Source: Marinifilaceae bacterium
GTDB lineage: Bacteria > Bacteroidota > Bacteroidia > Bacteroidales > Marinifilaceae
Direction of reading: 5' to 3'
DNA: 64,000 nucleotides
Assembly: GCA_025210485.1 (NCBI GenBank)
Contig: JAOARN010000051.1
Location: 1 to 64,000, forward strand
Shown here: positions 28,489 to 38,600 of the stretch, in pieces
Layout: each line of letters starts with the position of its first letter
How positions within the stretch are numbered: position 1 is the stretch's first letter
Notes under the pieces: generated by a model
Told to the model about the DNA's origin: nothing
What the model saw: the letters and a program-made list of their open reading frames with translations, nothing else
Databases searched by the model: none
Translations under genes and position numbers: made by a program

Positions 28489-29928
28489 ATGAATAATTCT
28501 ACGGTAGGAAGAAAAGTTAGTTTAGTAACCAACCTTGATTGGTGGACCATACTTCTTTATTTAATTTTAATTTTTTTAGGATGGATTAATATTTATGCTG
28601 CAGTGTATAATGAAGATCATACTAGTATACTGGATATTAGCCAAAGATATGGAAAACAATTAATGTGGATTGGAGCATCCATTTTACTAGCAATATGTAT
28701 ACTATTAATAGATGCTAAGTTTTTCTCCACATTTGCCTATCCTATTTATATAAGTTTTATAGTACTACTGATTGCGGTATTATTTCTTGGAAAAGAAATA
28801 AACGGAGCTCGTTCATGGTTTCAGTTAGGAGCAATAAGATTCCAACCAGCTGAATTTGCTAAATTTGCCACCTGTTTGGCTATTTCAAGATATGTAACAC
28901 AATTTAATTTTAAAATACACGAATTAAAATCTCTAATCACTACCGGGACTATATTATTCCTTCCTGCTTTTTTGATTATATTGGAAAGAGATGCAGGTTC
29001 GGCTTTAGTATACGCCTCATTCATACTAGTATTGTATAGACAAGGATTATCTGGATATATATTATTTATCGGTATATGGATGGTTGTATTATTCATAGCA
29101 ACTCTACTTGTTGACCAAAACATACTAATATTTCTTATATTAGGTTTAGCAGCAATTCTTGTTAAAATATCTGGAGTGAATCTAAAATCACTTTCAATAG
29201 GCTTATTTTTAATTCTATTAGTTTCTATATCTGTTCATTTTGTGGGAATTATTGCTAAAAAAGACTTCTCTGTTCTAACCTGTATTGTTAGCTCTTTCTT
29301 CATAAATCTAATTCCATTTGTAGTATTCACCTACAGGAAAAAACTGCTCGCAGCTGCTGCAATTATATTTCTTTTCATATCAAGTGTTTTCTACACTATT
29401 TTTGTTGATTATGTTTTCCAAAATGTACTAGAAAGCCACCAAAGAGATAGAATAGAAGATTTGCTTGGTAAAAAATCAGACCCATATGGAACAGGCTATA
29501 ATGTAGCACAATCAAAAATTGCAATTGGCTCAGGCGGTTTTGCGGGAAAAGGATTCTTAAACGGAACTCAAACTAAATTTAAATTTGTACCAGAACAAAG
29601 TACAGATTTCATTTTTTGTACTGTTGGAGAAGAATGGGGCTTTTTAGGCTCTGTCGTAGTCATCATTCTGCTAGTCACCCTAATGTCTCGAATCGTAATA
29701 CTTGCCGAAAGACAAAGAACATCTTTTAGTCGAGTCTATGGTTATGGAGTTGCTTGTATTCTGTTTTTTCACATGTCCATTAATATCGGTATGACAATTG
29801 GTTTAGTGCCAGTGATTGGTATACCACTGCCATTCTTTTCGTATGGTGGTTCATCTTTATGGTCATTTACAATTTTACTATTTATTTTTCTCAAATTGGA
29901 TGCTAACCGAATGGAACTTCTTAGATAG
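28489..29928 (+). CDS. rodA: Rod shape-determining glycosyltransferase RodA
   Basis: 479 residues, a SEDS-family polytopic membrane enzyme that polymerises lipid II. Hallmarks are NGARSWFQLGAIRFQPAEFAKF, ERDAGSALVYASF, PEQSTDFIFCTVGEEWGFLG and GIPLPFFSYGGSSL. It is longer than the proteobacterial protein because of extra hydrophobic segments between about 190 and 310, usual in Bacteroidota. Partner of the PBP2 encoded just upstream. Confidence 0.96.
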   Translation: MNNSTVGRKVSLVTNLDWWTILLYLILIFLGWINIYAAVYNEDHTSILDISQRYGKQLMWIGASILLAICILLIDAKFFSTFAYPIYISFIVLLIAVLFLGKEINGARSWFQLGAIRFQPAEFAKFATCLAISRYVTQFNFKIHELKSLITTGTILFLPAFLIILERDAGSALVYASFILVLYRQGLSGYILFIGIWMVVLFIATLLVDQNILIFLILGLAAILVKISGVNLKSLSIGLFLILLVSISVHFVGIIAKKDFSVLTCIVSSFFINLIPFVVFTYRKKLLAAAAIIFLFISSVFYTIFVDYVFQNVLESHQRDRIEDLLGKKSDPYGTGYNVAQSKIAIGSGGFAGKGFLNGTQTKFKFVPEQSTDFIFCTVGEEWGFLGSVVVIILLVTLMSRIVILAERQRTSFSRVYGYGVACILFFHMSINIGMTIGLVPVIGIPLPFFSYGGSSLWSFTILLFIFLKLDANRMELLR

Positions 29929-29937
29929 TAAAGAATT

Positions 29938-30459
29938 ATGAAAACAAAAGGCATTATTAAATTATTTTTTTCCCTATTCATTATCTTGAGCACAATATTT
30001 TACCTTAAGCCTAATGATAAGATTAATCAGAATATTAAAATTGATAAAATTATTGTAAACAAATCAGAACGAGAAATGATTCTCTTATCCAAATCTGATA
30101 CTATCGCTACATACCCTATTTCTTTAGGTAGAGAACCAAGGCATCACAAACAGTTTGAAGGTGACATGCGAACTCCTGAAGGGATTTATTATATTAATGA
30201 TAAAAATCCGAATAGCAATTACTACAAAAATCTAGGTATATCGTATCCTAACAATAAGGATATTGAAAATGCAAAGAAATTAGGAAAAGATCCTGGAGGT
30301 ATGATTAAAATTCATGGTATGAGGAATGGGTTTGGTTTTATAGGAAGATTTCACCTGTTTGTTGATTGGACACAAGGTTGTATAGCCTTAACAGATGATG
30401 AGATGGAGGAATTATACCAAAATATTTCAGTAGGAACAATTATCGAAATAAGAAAATAA
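29938..30459 (+). CDS. L,D-transpeptidase (YkuD family), degenerate active-site context
   Basis: 173 residues. N-terminal membrane segment (about 7-23) and a YkuD domain: DKIIVNKSEREMILLSKSD, ISLGREP, RTPEGIYYI, then His126 in IKIHGMRNG and Cys148 in TQGCIAL. The usual SHGC(I/V)RL reads TQGCIAL, so the nucleophile Cys and the His are kept but the conserved Arg is Ala. Family members make 3-3 crosslinks in peptidoglycan or attach lipoproteins. It begins 9 bases after rodA, in the wall-synthesis unit, and ends at a bidirectional terminator. Confidence 0.85.
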   Translation: MKTKGIIKLFFSLFIILSTIFYLKPNDKINQNIKIDKIIVNKSEREMILLSKSDTIATYPISLGREPRHHKQFEGDMRTPEGIYYINDKNPNSNYYKNLGISYPNNKDIENAKKLGKDPGGMIKIHGMRNGFGFIGRFHLFVDWTQGCIALTDDEMEELYQNISVGTIIEIRK

Positions 30460-30480
30460 TTTTTGCTTTTATAAAAAACA

Positions 30481-30512
30481 GGCTGTAGAAATACAAAAAC
30501 TACAGCCCATTT
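30481..30512. terminator. Bidirectional terminator
   Basis: GGCTGTAG (30481-30488) pairs with CTACAGCC (30500-30507), flanked by A-rich and T-rich runs, between convergent genes. Confidence 0.75.
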
Positions 30513-30517
30513 TATTA

Positions 30518-33070
30518 TTACATAATTATATTAGATAATTTTTGATAAAGTGCTGAATAATGCCCTTTCTCTCTTCCTCGTGAATTTCGAATCAATTTTG
30601 CTAGCAAATTTTTAGTTCTAATTAAATTATCATAAAGTATAGATGAACCTGCAGCTCTAACTGTCATATTATTTGCGAAACTAGTTTGATTTGTTAAGCT
30701 TATCATTTTATGATAATCAAAAACTTCTTCATTACTTGTATGAATAGTATTAAAACTATATCGCTTTGAAGATTTTTTACTTACAAATAACCTATCCTTT
30801 GATTGAAGATTAATCAAACCCTCAACATAAAGTAGCTGAAAATTCATATCCATTAAACTTAATCTCTTATTTGAAACAGATTTTTTCCAAACAAAATCAA
30901 ACACATCATTTGAAAACTCTCTATAACTATAGGTATCTTTTATTCCAAATATCTCAAACTTATTTAGACTATGAGCAATATGTTTACCCATTATGTAATT
31001 AAAAACTTCAGTTTGAGTTAACATAACACCTGGCTCTGGTCCAAAAACATACTTCAATTTATCTGACTTAATCCACTCTGGATATTCATAAATTGATTGA
31101 AGTACATATTTAAGTATTCTTCTTTGCTCATCTTTATCAACCACACTAAATGGAACTATTCCGTCTCCATACACATTATTTCTATAATTGGTTCCCCCAA
31201 TGCTCATTAACATATGCATGATATAAGTCTGATATTGTGCCGTTATACCACGATGAAGAGATACTAAATAATCATATTTTTGATTTTTCTTCATCGTCCA
31301 TTTCTCAAGATTAGAAACCAATAATTTCAGATTTTTTATTCCATATTTTGAAGCCTTAAGCACATCATCTCCCAAATCCTCAGAAAGATCATTTGCCCTT
31401 GGATAACCAGCAAGACGCTGCTCACCAAACTGATACATCGAATCATCCTTCTTCTCTAAAATCCATTCGTTCAATTTATCATATTCTTGCTTTGGATTCT
31501 TAGCTTCAAAAATAGGCTTATATCCCCATTTAATCGAAAATATATCATAAACACCCAGTATAGGAGGAGTTAAACTAACCCCCTTTTCAAAATCACCTGG
31601 CTGCGCAATATAATTATATCTTGCATAATCCATTATTGAAGGAGTAGTACCATATTTTTTTGTGAAGTTTGCAGATCGAAGCGAATCCACAGGATAAGCA
31701 TTTGAAGCGCCAAAATTATGCATCAAACCTAAAGTATGTCCAATCTCATGAGCGGCCACATTTCGCAATGATTCACCCATTATTTCATCATCCAAATTCT
31801 CTTTTCTAACTCTTGGATCAACTGTAGCAGTCTGAATAAATCGCCAATCATGAAGTAATTCTGTAACATTTGAATAAAACATAACTGATGCTGATATAAT
31901 CTCCCCTGAACGTGGATCTATCCATGAAGGACCCTGGGAATTCTTCTCTGGAGTTGCAATATACCTGTAGCAATTATATGAGATATCATCAGGATCAAAA
32001 TTTGGATCTTCTTCTTTTGTTGGATAATCTTTTGCAATCATAACATTTTTAAAACCAATCTTTTCAAATGCTATATTCCAATCCTCAATACCTTTTTTTA
32101 TATATGCTCTCCATTTTAATGGTATTGTTGTATCAACATACCATAATATTTGCTTATTTGGTTCAACTAAGTTCCCTGCCTTATATTTTTCAATATCACT
32201 TTCCTTTGGCTGTATATCCCATCTATGCAGAATATTATAGGTTTTTAACCTATCACTATTTTCATTATACTCTGCCACAGGATGACAAAAATAACCTATC
32301 CGTTCGTCAGCATATCTTATCGGCATAGTTGCCTCTGGAAGTTTTATCAGATTTCGTGTCATCTCCACTGTGTAAGGCATTCCTCCGTCTATTGTGTAAG
32401 ATAATCTACTTCTTATCTTTACATTCTTTTCAAAAGATTTAAAGTTTATAATTTTAGATTTATCCTTTGCGAAACTTCCACTAAATTTAATTGAAAGTCC
32501 AGCCACTCCTCCCAATTGCGAAAAAGGGCTAAGCTCCTTTATACTAGAACAAAACAAACTAGTAACATCAAACACATATGATAAAGAATCGGCACCAAAT
32601 GCCTTAATATCAAAAGACTTCCAAATAGCATCAATATTATTACGCTGATAAGCTTTATACATTTCGGAATTCTTATCACAAGTACTATTAAATTGTCTCA
32701 ACTTTAAATATACCTTTTCTTTATCTGCATCAAAATTAAAAAGTATGGGATGCGACGGCATTTTTCCAGCATATGAATTATAATCCATACTTACCTTTGA
32801 AATTCGAGAAGAAAGCATATAGTCATTAGCTAAATCCTTTTTTTCTATCTCAAAATATATCTTATCCTTCACAAGATGAAGCTTAAACATCCCATCTTTT
32901 GTAATTGCATCTTTAAGAAGTTTCGAATAATCTTGGTTGGTTTTATCGGATTTCTTTTCGCTTTCTTCATGCTCTATTTTTTGTTTTTTATTTTTTTTCC
33001 AAAACTGAGCATTCCCCTGAAATTGAACTCCCAGAAGAAGAAATATAACTAAACTTAATATCTTATTCAT
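30518..33070 (-). CDS. Secreted zinc metalloprotease (metzincin, DUF4953/DUF5117/DUF5118 type)
   Basis: 850 residues. Signal peptide (1-21) followed by a basic stretch FWKKNKKQK. The zinc site is HEIGHTLGLMH at 441-451, the full metzincin pattern HExxHxxGxxH, with the downstream PSIMDYARYNY acting as Met-turn region. N-terminal DUF5118/DUF5117-like beta domains precede it, and a helical C-terminal region follows. Length is typical of this Bacteroidota family. It is the last gene of the sigma/FecR/SusCD module and probably degrades protein or peptide for import. It is a paralogue of the 876-residue protease further on. Confidence 0.88.
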   Translation of the reverse strand: MNKILSLVIFLLLGVQFQGNAQFWKKNKKQKIEHEESEKKSDKTNQDYSKLLKDAITKDGMFKLHLVKDKIYFEIEKKDLANDYMLSSRISKVSMDYNSYAGKMPSHPILFNFDADKEKVYLKLRQFNSTCDKNSEMYKAYQRNNIDAIWKSFDIKAFGADSLSYVFDVTSLFCSSIKELSPFSQLGGVAGLSIKFSGSFAKDKSKIINFKSFEKNVKIRSRLSYTIDGGMPYTVEMTRNLIKLPEATMPIRYADERIGYFCHPVAEYNENSDRLKTYNILHRWDIQPKESDIEKYKAGNLVEPNKQILWYVDTTIPLKWRAYIKKGIEDWNIAFEKIGFKNVMIAKDYPTKEEDPNFDPDDISYNCYRYIATPEKNSQGPSWIDPRSGEIISASVMFYSNVTELLHDWRFIQTATVDPRVRKENLDDEIMGESLRNVAAHEIGHTLGLMHNFGASNAYPVDSLRSANFTKKYGTTPSIMDYARYNYIAQPGDFEKGVSLTPPILGVYDIFSIKWGYKPIFEAKNPKQEYDKLNEWILEKKDDSMYQFGEQRLAGYPRANDLSEDLGDDVLKASKYGIKNLKLLVSNLEKWTMKKNQKYDYLVSLHRGITAQYQTYIMHMLMSIGGTNYRNNVYGDGIVPFSVVDKDEQRRILKYVLQSIYEYPEWIKSDKLKYVFGPEPGVMLTQTEVFNYIMGKHIAHSLNKFEIFGIKDTYSYREFSNDVFDFVWKKSVSNKRLSLMDMNFQLLYVEGLINLQSKDRLFVSKKSSKRYSFNTIHTSNEEVFDYHKMISLTNQTSFANNMTVRAAGSSILYDNLIRTKNLLAKLIRNSRGREKGHYSALYQKLSNIIM

Positions 33071-33265
33071 TTATTTGTCCCTTTATAATTTATTCAAATG
33101 AAAACCTAGCCCACAATAAGGTTTAAGTAAATCTATTTACTAACAAGCTTTTTTTCCATGGAATTAGCAATTAATCTAAAAATCCCTATTCTGTTATAAA
33201 TTTTCTAAAAATACCTATGTTACATATCTATGTAACTTCTAATTAAATAACTGTTTATTTTAATA

Positions 33266-33299
33266 TATTCGAGCTTATCATAACAAATAAGCTCGAATA
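33266..33299 (-). terminator. Hairpin before metalloprotease 1
   Basis: TATTCGAGCTTAT (33266-33278) pairs perfectly with ATAAGCTCGAATA (33287-33299), 13 bp, 8-nt loop. The minus-strand T run is poor. Possible attenuator or mRNA-stability element between the lipoprotein and the protease gene. Confidence 0.55.
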
Positions 33300-33310
33300 C
33301 AATCAAACTA

Positions 33311-34213
33311 TTAAAATGATTTTATGTCAAATCCTGTCTCTTTTAAAATAGTTTCTCTTATAATATCGTACTTTATCTTAACCTTAGGATAATTATCAAC
33401 TATATTCGAAATTTCTTCTTGACTATGAGTAAACAAGTAGTTTATATATAATTCGACATCTTCTTCTTCAGAATGATAAAAACCCCAATCACCAATAGCT
33501 GTGGATTTTACATCAATAAAACCATTATCGTATGCCAAGCTTAAATCTTCGGCAGTAGGTGGTAAATTTTCATAGCCTCCATAATATTCCTTACTTATTT
33601 CAAAGAAACTTCTTGGAATATGAAATGATTTCTTAGCTAAATAAAGACAATCATGCCAAAATTTTTTATTTATATCTCCTTTGTACTCCTGCTTTTTTTC
33701 ATCTGTAATAGTATTCAAATCTTTGTTTATTCCCGAAATCTGAATCATATTATGACTAGAATATGACAAAGGATAAATAGTATCCAATCCTTGATCCCAT
33801 TGCTTTATTTCGGAGCACAACTGAATACTAACTGGCATGAATTTCTTTTTAAACTCATCGGTATATTTATCCAAGAAAACTTCATTTAGCAAATCGATTG
33901 ATTTTAATATTACTTGTTCCTCCTCATCACTAAGATTTTCGACATATATATCTTTATCTAAAGCTGGGATTACTTTTATTTTGTTAACAGAGGTGAAATT
34001 ATATTTATAATCACTCTCCTTTGGGTTTAGCAACAATACTGTTCCAAAATTTTTCTGAATATTATATATAAATTCCTGCACCTTCCCTTCAGGATTTTCA
34101 TGTAAAGAGTATCTATCCTTTTCAATTCCTACATTAGGATTATCCTCATCGTCTGAACAGCTCCAAAACAAGCATAGTATCATTATATATATTAGTGAAT
34201 TTTTCATCTTCAT
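33311..34213 (-). CDS. Substrate import-associated metallohydrolase-like lipoprotein, zinc motif lost
   Basis: 300 residues. Lipoprotein signal with Cys19 (CLFWSCSDDEDN). The body follows the Peptidase_Mx1-like 'substrate import-associated zinc metallohydrolase lipoprotein' plan found with SusC/SusD. At the place where the family has HEFxHxxHQ this protein has HDCLYLAKK (187-195): the Glu is Asp, and the second and third His are Tyr and Lys. The later segment GFIDVKSTAIGDWGFYHSEEEDVELYINYL keeps the family pattern. It should therefore not bind catalytic zinc and may act as a surface substrate-binding subunit. Immediately downstream of SusD (5-base gap). Confidence 0.7.
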   Translation of the reverse strand: MKMKNSLIYIMILCLFWSCSDDEDNPNVGIEKDRYSLHENPEGKVQEFIYNIQKNFGTVLLLNPKESDYKYNFTSVNKIKVIPALDKDIYVENLSDEEEQVILKSIDLLNEVFLDKYTDEFKKKFMPVSIQLCSEIKQWDQGLDTIYPLSYSSHNMIQISGINKDLNTITDEKKQEYKGDINKKFWHDCLYLAKKSFHIPRSFFEISKEYYGGYENLPPTAEDLSLAYDNGFIDVKSTAIGDWGFYHSEEEDVELYINYLFTHSQEEISNIVDNYPKVKIKYDIIRETILKETGFDIKSF

Positions 34214-34218
34214 TCTAT

Positions 34219-35616
34219 TTATTTATTATTTAATTCGGGTCTTTGAATTCTTTCGATCTCACTATTCAAACTTCTTATATTTCTTGGTATTGGTAATGTA
34301 TAAGCCTTCGACAACTCTGGCAAACTACAGTTTATCTCACCCTCTTCAGTAAGATATCTATGTTTCAACTCAGGCATACCGTATCTGCGAAGATCAAACC
34401 ATCTGTGATTTTCGAAACAAAATTCCAAGCGACGATCCAATTTTATTAAATCTAGAATATCTGAATTATCCGTAATTTGAATATCCTCCTCATCATCATG
34501 TCTGAATGTGTATATGTATTTCAAATCTTTTAATGCCTTTCCATACTCGGATAAATAATAATTAGCCTCGGCTCTGTTTAGATAAGCTTCGTATATTCTA
34601 TATGCTTTTCCATAAGAATTAGTAGTTCCACTTTTAAATTTATTGGGTCTATAACCAAAATATTTGCTCTTGAAAAACAAATCTTTTCTCTTATCAGAGC
34701 TAGTATATTTTGATAATAAATCCTCTGAAGTTCTGTAGCTGATACATCCAAACATATATGAAAAATCATACTTTTTCTTATTCCCATAAGTAAAAATTAT
34801 CTCAGGATTATCAATTGAAATAAATTCTTTATCAAAATCAGAATTTAGATTCATGATAGAACTATTAGAATTATCAATCGCCAAACTAGCATATTTTTCA
34901 GCTTCTGTATATTCCTTCATATACAAATACATTCTCGACAAAAGTAGATAAGCAGCTGCTATACTTGGGCGTGCAACCGAAACGGATTTGTCCTCTAATG
35001 CTATAAATAGTTCGGTTGAACTAATCAAATCCTCCTCTATCTTTTTATATACATTTTCAACGGATTCTCTTTTATATCTTTTATTCTCAATACTTACAGA
35101 ATTATTGATTGGAACCCCCATCAAATTTGGAGCTGTTATTTTATTGTAAGCCTCCCCATATAGATTGATTAATCTAAAATATGAATGTGCTCTCATAAAA
35201 AGACATTCAGCCTTCAACTTATTTTTATAATCTACATCTCCTTCTACCTCTGATATTTCATCCAAAATAACATTACACATAAAGATTTTATGATAATATA
35301 AATTCCATGCAGGATCTGTATTTTCACTATTCTCTTTTGTTAGCTCAGGTTCCTGTTGCCAGGTGTAGTATCCCCAATAAGCTGTTTTCTTATCCCTTTC
35401 TTTATCCATATTAAAATGATCACCTACATCATCTGTCATATATGCTAAATATGGTTCTGCATCTTGTTTACTTATGATTACTTCTCCCAAAAGAAATTCG
35501 CTTAAATCGTCTATGTTTTTTGGTATTATTTTATCTTGAGATTTAGGCTCAAGAAAATCATCACAGCCTGTCAAAAAAATTATGCTAATGAATAATAAAA
35601 TTATTTTTGCTTTCAT
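34219..35616 (-). CDS. SusD/RagB-family surface lipoprotein
   Basis: 465 residues. Lipoprotein signal, Cys18 (FLTGCDDFLEP). SusD fold: AECLFMRAHSYFRLINLYGEAYNK region with TPR-like helices, and the C-terminal family ending RRLEFCFENHRWFDLRRYGM. SusD lids the SusC channel and captures substrate. Gap to SusC is 14 bases. The C-terminal 'PEL' ending IPRNIRSLNSEIERIQRP is usual. Substrate unknown; the protease and metallohydrolase-like neighbours favour peptide. Confidence 0.92.
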   Translation of the reverse strand: MKAKIILLFISIIFLTGCDDFLEPKSQDKIIPKNIDDLSEFLLGEVIISKQDAEPYLAYMTDDVGDHFNMDKERDKKTAYWGYYTWQQEPELTKENSENTDPAWNLYYHKIFMCNVILDEISEVEGDVDYKNKLKAECLFMRAHSYFRLINLYGEAYNKITAPNLMGVPINNSVSIENKRYKRESVENVYKKIEEDLISSTELFIALEDKSVSVARPSIAAAYLLLSRMYLYMKEYTEAEKYASLAIDNSNSSIMNLNSDFDKEFISIDNPEIIFTYGNKKKYDFSYMFGCISYRTSEDLLSKYTSSDKRKDLFFKSKYFGYRPNKFKSGTTNSYGKAYRIYEAYLNRAEANYYLSEYGKALKDLKYIYTFRHDDEEDIQITDNSDILDLIKLDRRLEFCFENHRWFDLRRYGMPELKHRYLTEEGEINCSLPELSKAYTLPIPRNIRSLNSEIERIQRPELNNK

Positions 35617-35630
35617 TATGATTATATTTT

Positions 35631-38600
35631 TTAAAAATTAACTGAAGCTCTAAAAGAATACTGAGTTTGTGGAGGAATACTACCAGAACCAAAAGTCACC
35701 TGTTCTGGGTCACGTCCTTCTAGGTCTTTGCTTTTAATAACAAACACATTCGAAGCTGAAAAACTAAGATTCAATGCCTTAACTCTTAATTTCTGACATA
35801 TTGATTTGTCAAAACTATAACCAAGCGACACACTTCTACATCTAAGGAAACTTCCATCTACCACTCTAATATTTGATTTATTGTACATTTCCCACTGATT
35901 TGATGCAATTTCATATTCTCTATCATACTCTGAAATATTCAATGGGTCTTGACTAAGGACAGGTATATTTGTATGTTTCTCGTCACCTGGTTTTCTCCAC
36001 CTTTTTACATACTCGCTCGACATGTTTTGCTGTGGAAATGGAAGCAATTGACCTTCTGATTTGTAAAGATCATTTAATCGGATTTTATTCCCCAAATTAA
36101 ATGCAAATATCGCATTCAATGAAAATTGCTTATAGGACAAGAAAGTTGAGAAACCACCACTCAAATCTGGTTCTCTTTTTCCAGAATATTCAAGAATTCT
36201 ATCATAAGCCTCTTGCTGTGTTTTTACTAATATATTCCCATCCTCATCCGACTCATTAAAATTTTTAAATACTGGATATCCATTTTCGTCCAATGATTCA
36301 AACATATATGAATAGAATGAATTTACAGATTTTCCATTTCGAATAATGGTTCCATCTATATAGTCTTTGTATGTCACATGAGTTGGATCACCTGCGTCAG
36401 TTATTTTATTATAATTTTTTGAAGTATTGAATGATGCACTCCATTTAAAATCTTTAGTGGAAATTAAATTAGCACTTAAAAATAATTCCCATCCTTTATT
36501 GGTTATTGTTCCCTCATTTATAGAAACATTTTCGGCTCCGTTGGTCCCTGTGATTGTTTTGGTAACAATTTGATCTCTACCTTTCTTATTATACAATTCT
36601 ACTGTTCCCGAAAATTTTCCTTTTAATATTGCAAAATCGACACCCAAGTTATACGATTTTGTCTTTTCCCATTTCAAGTTGTGATTTGGAACTTTATACA
36701 ATGTAGATATTGGTTGGTTTGCTATATCGTCACTCTGTCCCATTTTCAATATTAAATTAGGTGTTTGGTCGTCGGACACATTTCCTTGAATACCGTATGA
36801 GGCTCTCAACGAAAAATTATTTAACCATTTAATATTCTCAACAAATTTCTCATCACTTAAATTATATCTTCCCGAGATGGACCATACTGGTAAAAATCTA
36901 GTTGATTTATCCTTACCAAATTTATTTGATCCATCCGCTCGAATATTAAAATTCAAGATATACTTATCTCTAAAGGCATAAGTTAAGATACCATAATATG
37001 ATAGATAATTATTTTCAGTGTCCGTTACCACTGGTTTTGTTCTATTTACAATCTCACGATAAGCTTCCCATTGGGATAAACTGATATCTGCAAATTTCTT
37101 TCCTCTCTCAGGCAAGTAACCGTAGGTAGTATTGCTATAACCCTGCAGCTCTGAGGATCTTATTTCCAAACCGGCATTGGCACCAATATGATGCTCTTTA
37201 AAATCTTTCGAAAAATTAATGGAGTTCCTAAAAGTATACGAATCTGTATTATTATTATTTACACTCAACTCTCCTCCTTGGGGAAGCTCCGAAACTTCAT
37301 AAAATTGATTAATATCATTTGGCAGCTCAGCACCATATGGTAACTTTCTTTTTACTTGAGCATTAAAACTTTTCTGATCAGTCCATGTTTCAATATTCGA
37401 TTTTGTTTTTGAATAATTGAACATTGAATTAAATTTCAAGCCTTCTATAATATTGTAATTTAAACCAATAGTAGCAAACACAGTGCTATTCTTTATAGTG
37501 TTCCCTGTATGGTCCATCTCGTGTAAAATATTATACTTAATAGGATCAGATTCGAAATTTCCAGTTGAACTAGTAAATGGATATTCTGCAGCATAAAATG
37601 ATCTAGAACCATCTGAATTATACGCCTTTATCGCTCGGGATGTATTATAAGCATAGGTATATGGATCGACACTACTATGAAGCCTTTTGTTTTCTGTCGC
37701 CGCTGAATTCAAGGTAAAATTAACGCTTAATTTTTCAGATAGTCTCGAATTTATCTTCAGCATGGCATTGTATCTATCATAATCAGTACCACGTTCAAGC
37801 CCATTTTGTTGCGAATAACCTATAGATGCATAGTAATTAGTCTTAGAACTAGCACCTGATAGTGAAATATTATGAGAGGTATTGACCGTATTTCTAAACA
37901 AAATATCGTACCAATCAGTATTTGTATTTTTCAAATCTCGGACCTGCTCTCTAAATTGATCATGATTTATTTTCTTGTCCCAATAATCCATCAAGGCTCC
38001 CTCATATCCAACTCGCGAAGGAGAGAAACTAGTATAAAACAAACCCTTTTCATGCATCTCTTCAGACACTTCAATCCTCTCCTGCGAATTCATCCTATCC
38101 AAGATTCTATAATTAGGGCGTTTCATAAATGAAACCGATGTTGAATAATTTATTTGAGGTTTTCCAAACTTCCCTTTCTTAGTACTAACGACAATAACAC
38201 CATTAGCAGCTTTAACACCATAAACAGCAGTTGCAGAGGCATCTTTAAGAATATCTATACGTTCAATATCTTCAGGATTTATAAATGAGATAGCATTTCC
38301 GATAAGATTTACCCTGTCCATACTGTTAAGCTCCTCGTTACTTAATCGGACTGGGTCATCTAAAATCACCCCATCCACAACCCATACTGGCTCTCTGTTT
38401 CCAGTAATTGAAGAACTACCACGAATTCTAATTTTTGGAGCAGCTCCTGCCGTTGCTGATGAGTTCATCACTGTCATACCAGCAATTTTTCCTTGCAACA
38501 TATTATCCAATGATAAAACACCTGTTTCTTTTACATCTTCTAATTTTACAGAAACAACAGAACTTGATAATTTTCGTTTTTCTATCTTCTGATATCCAGT

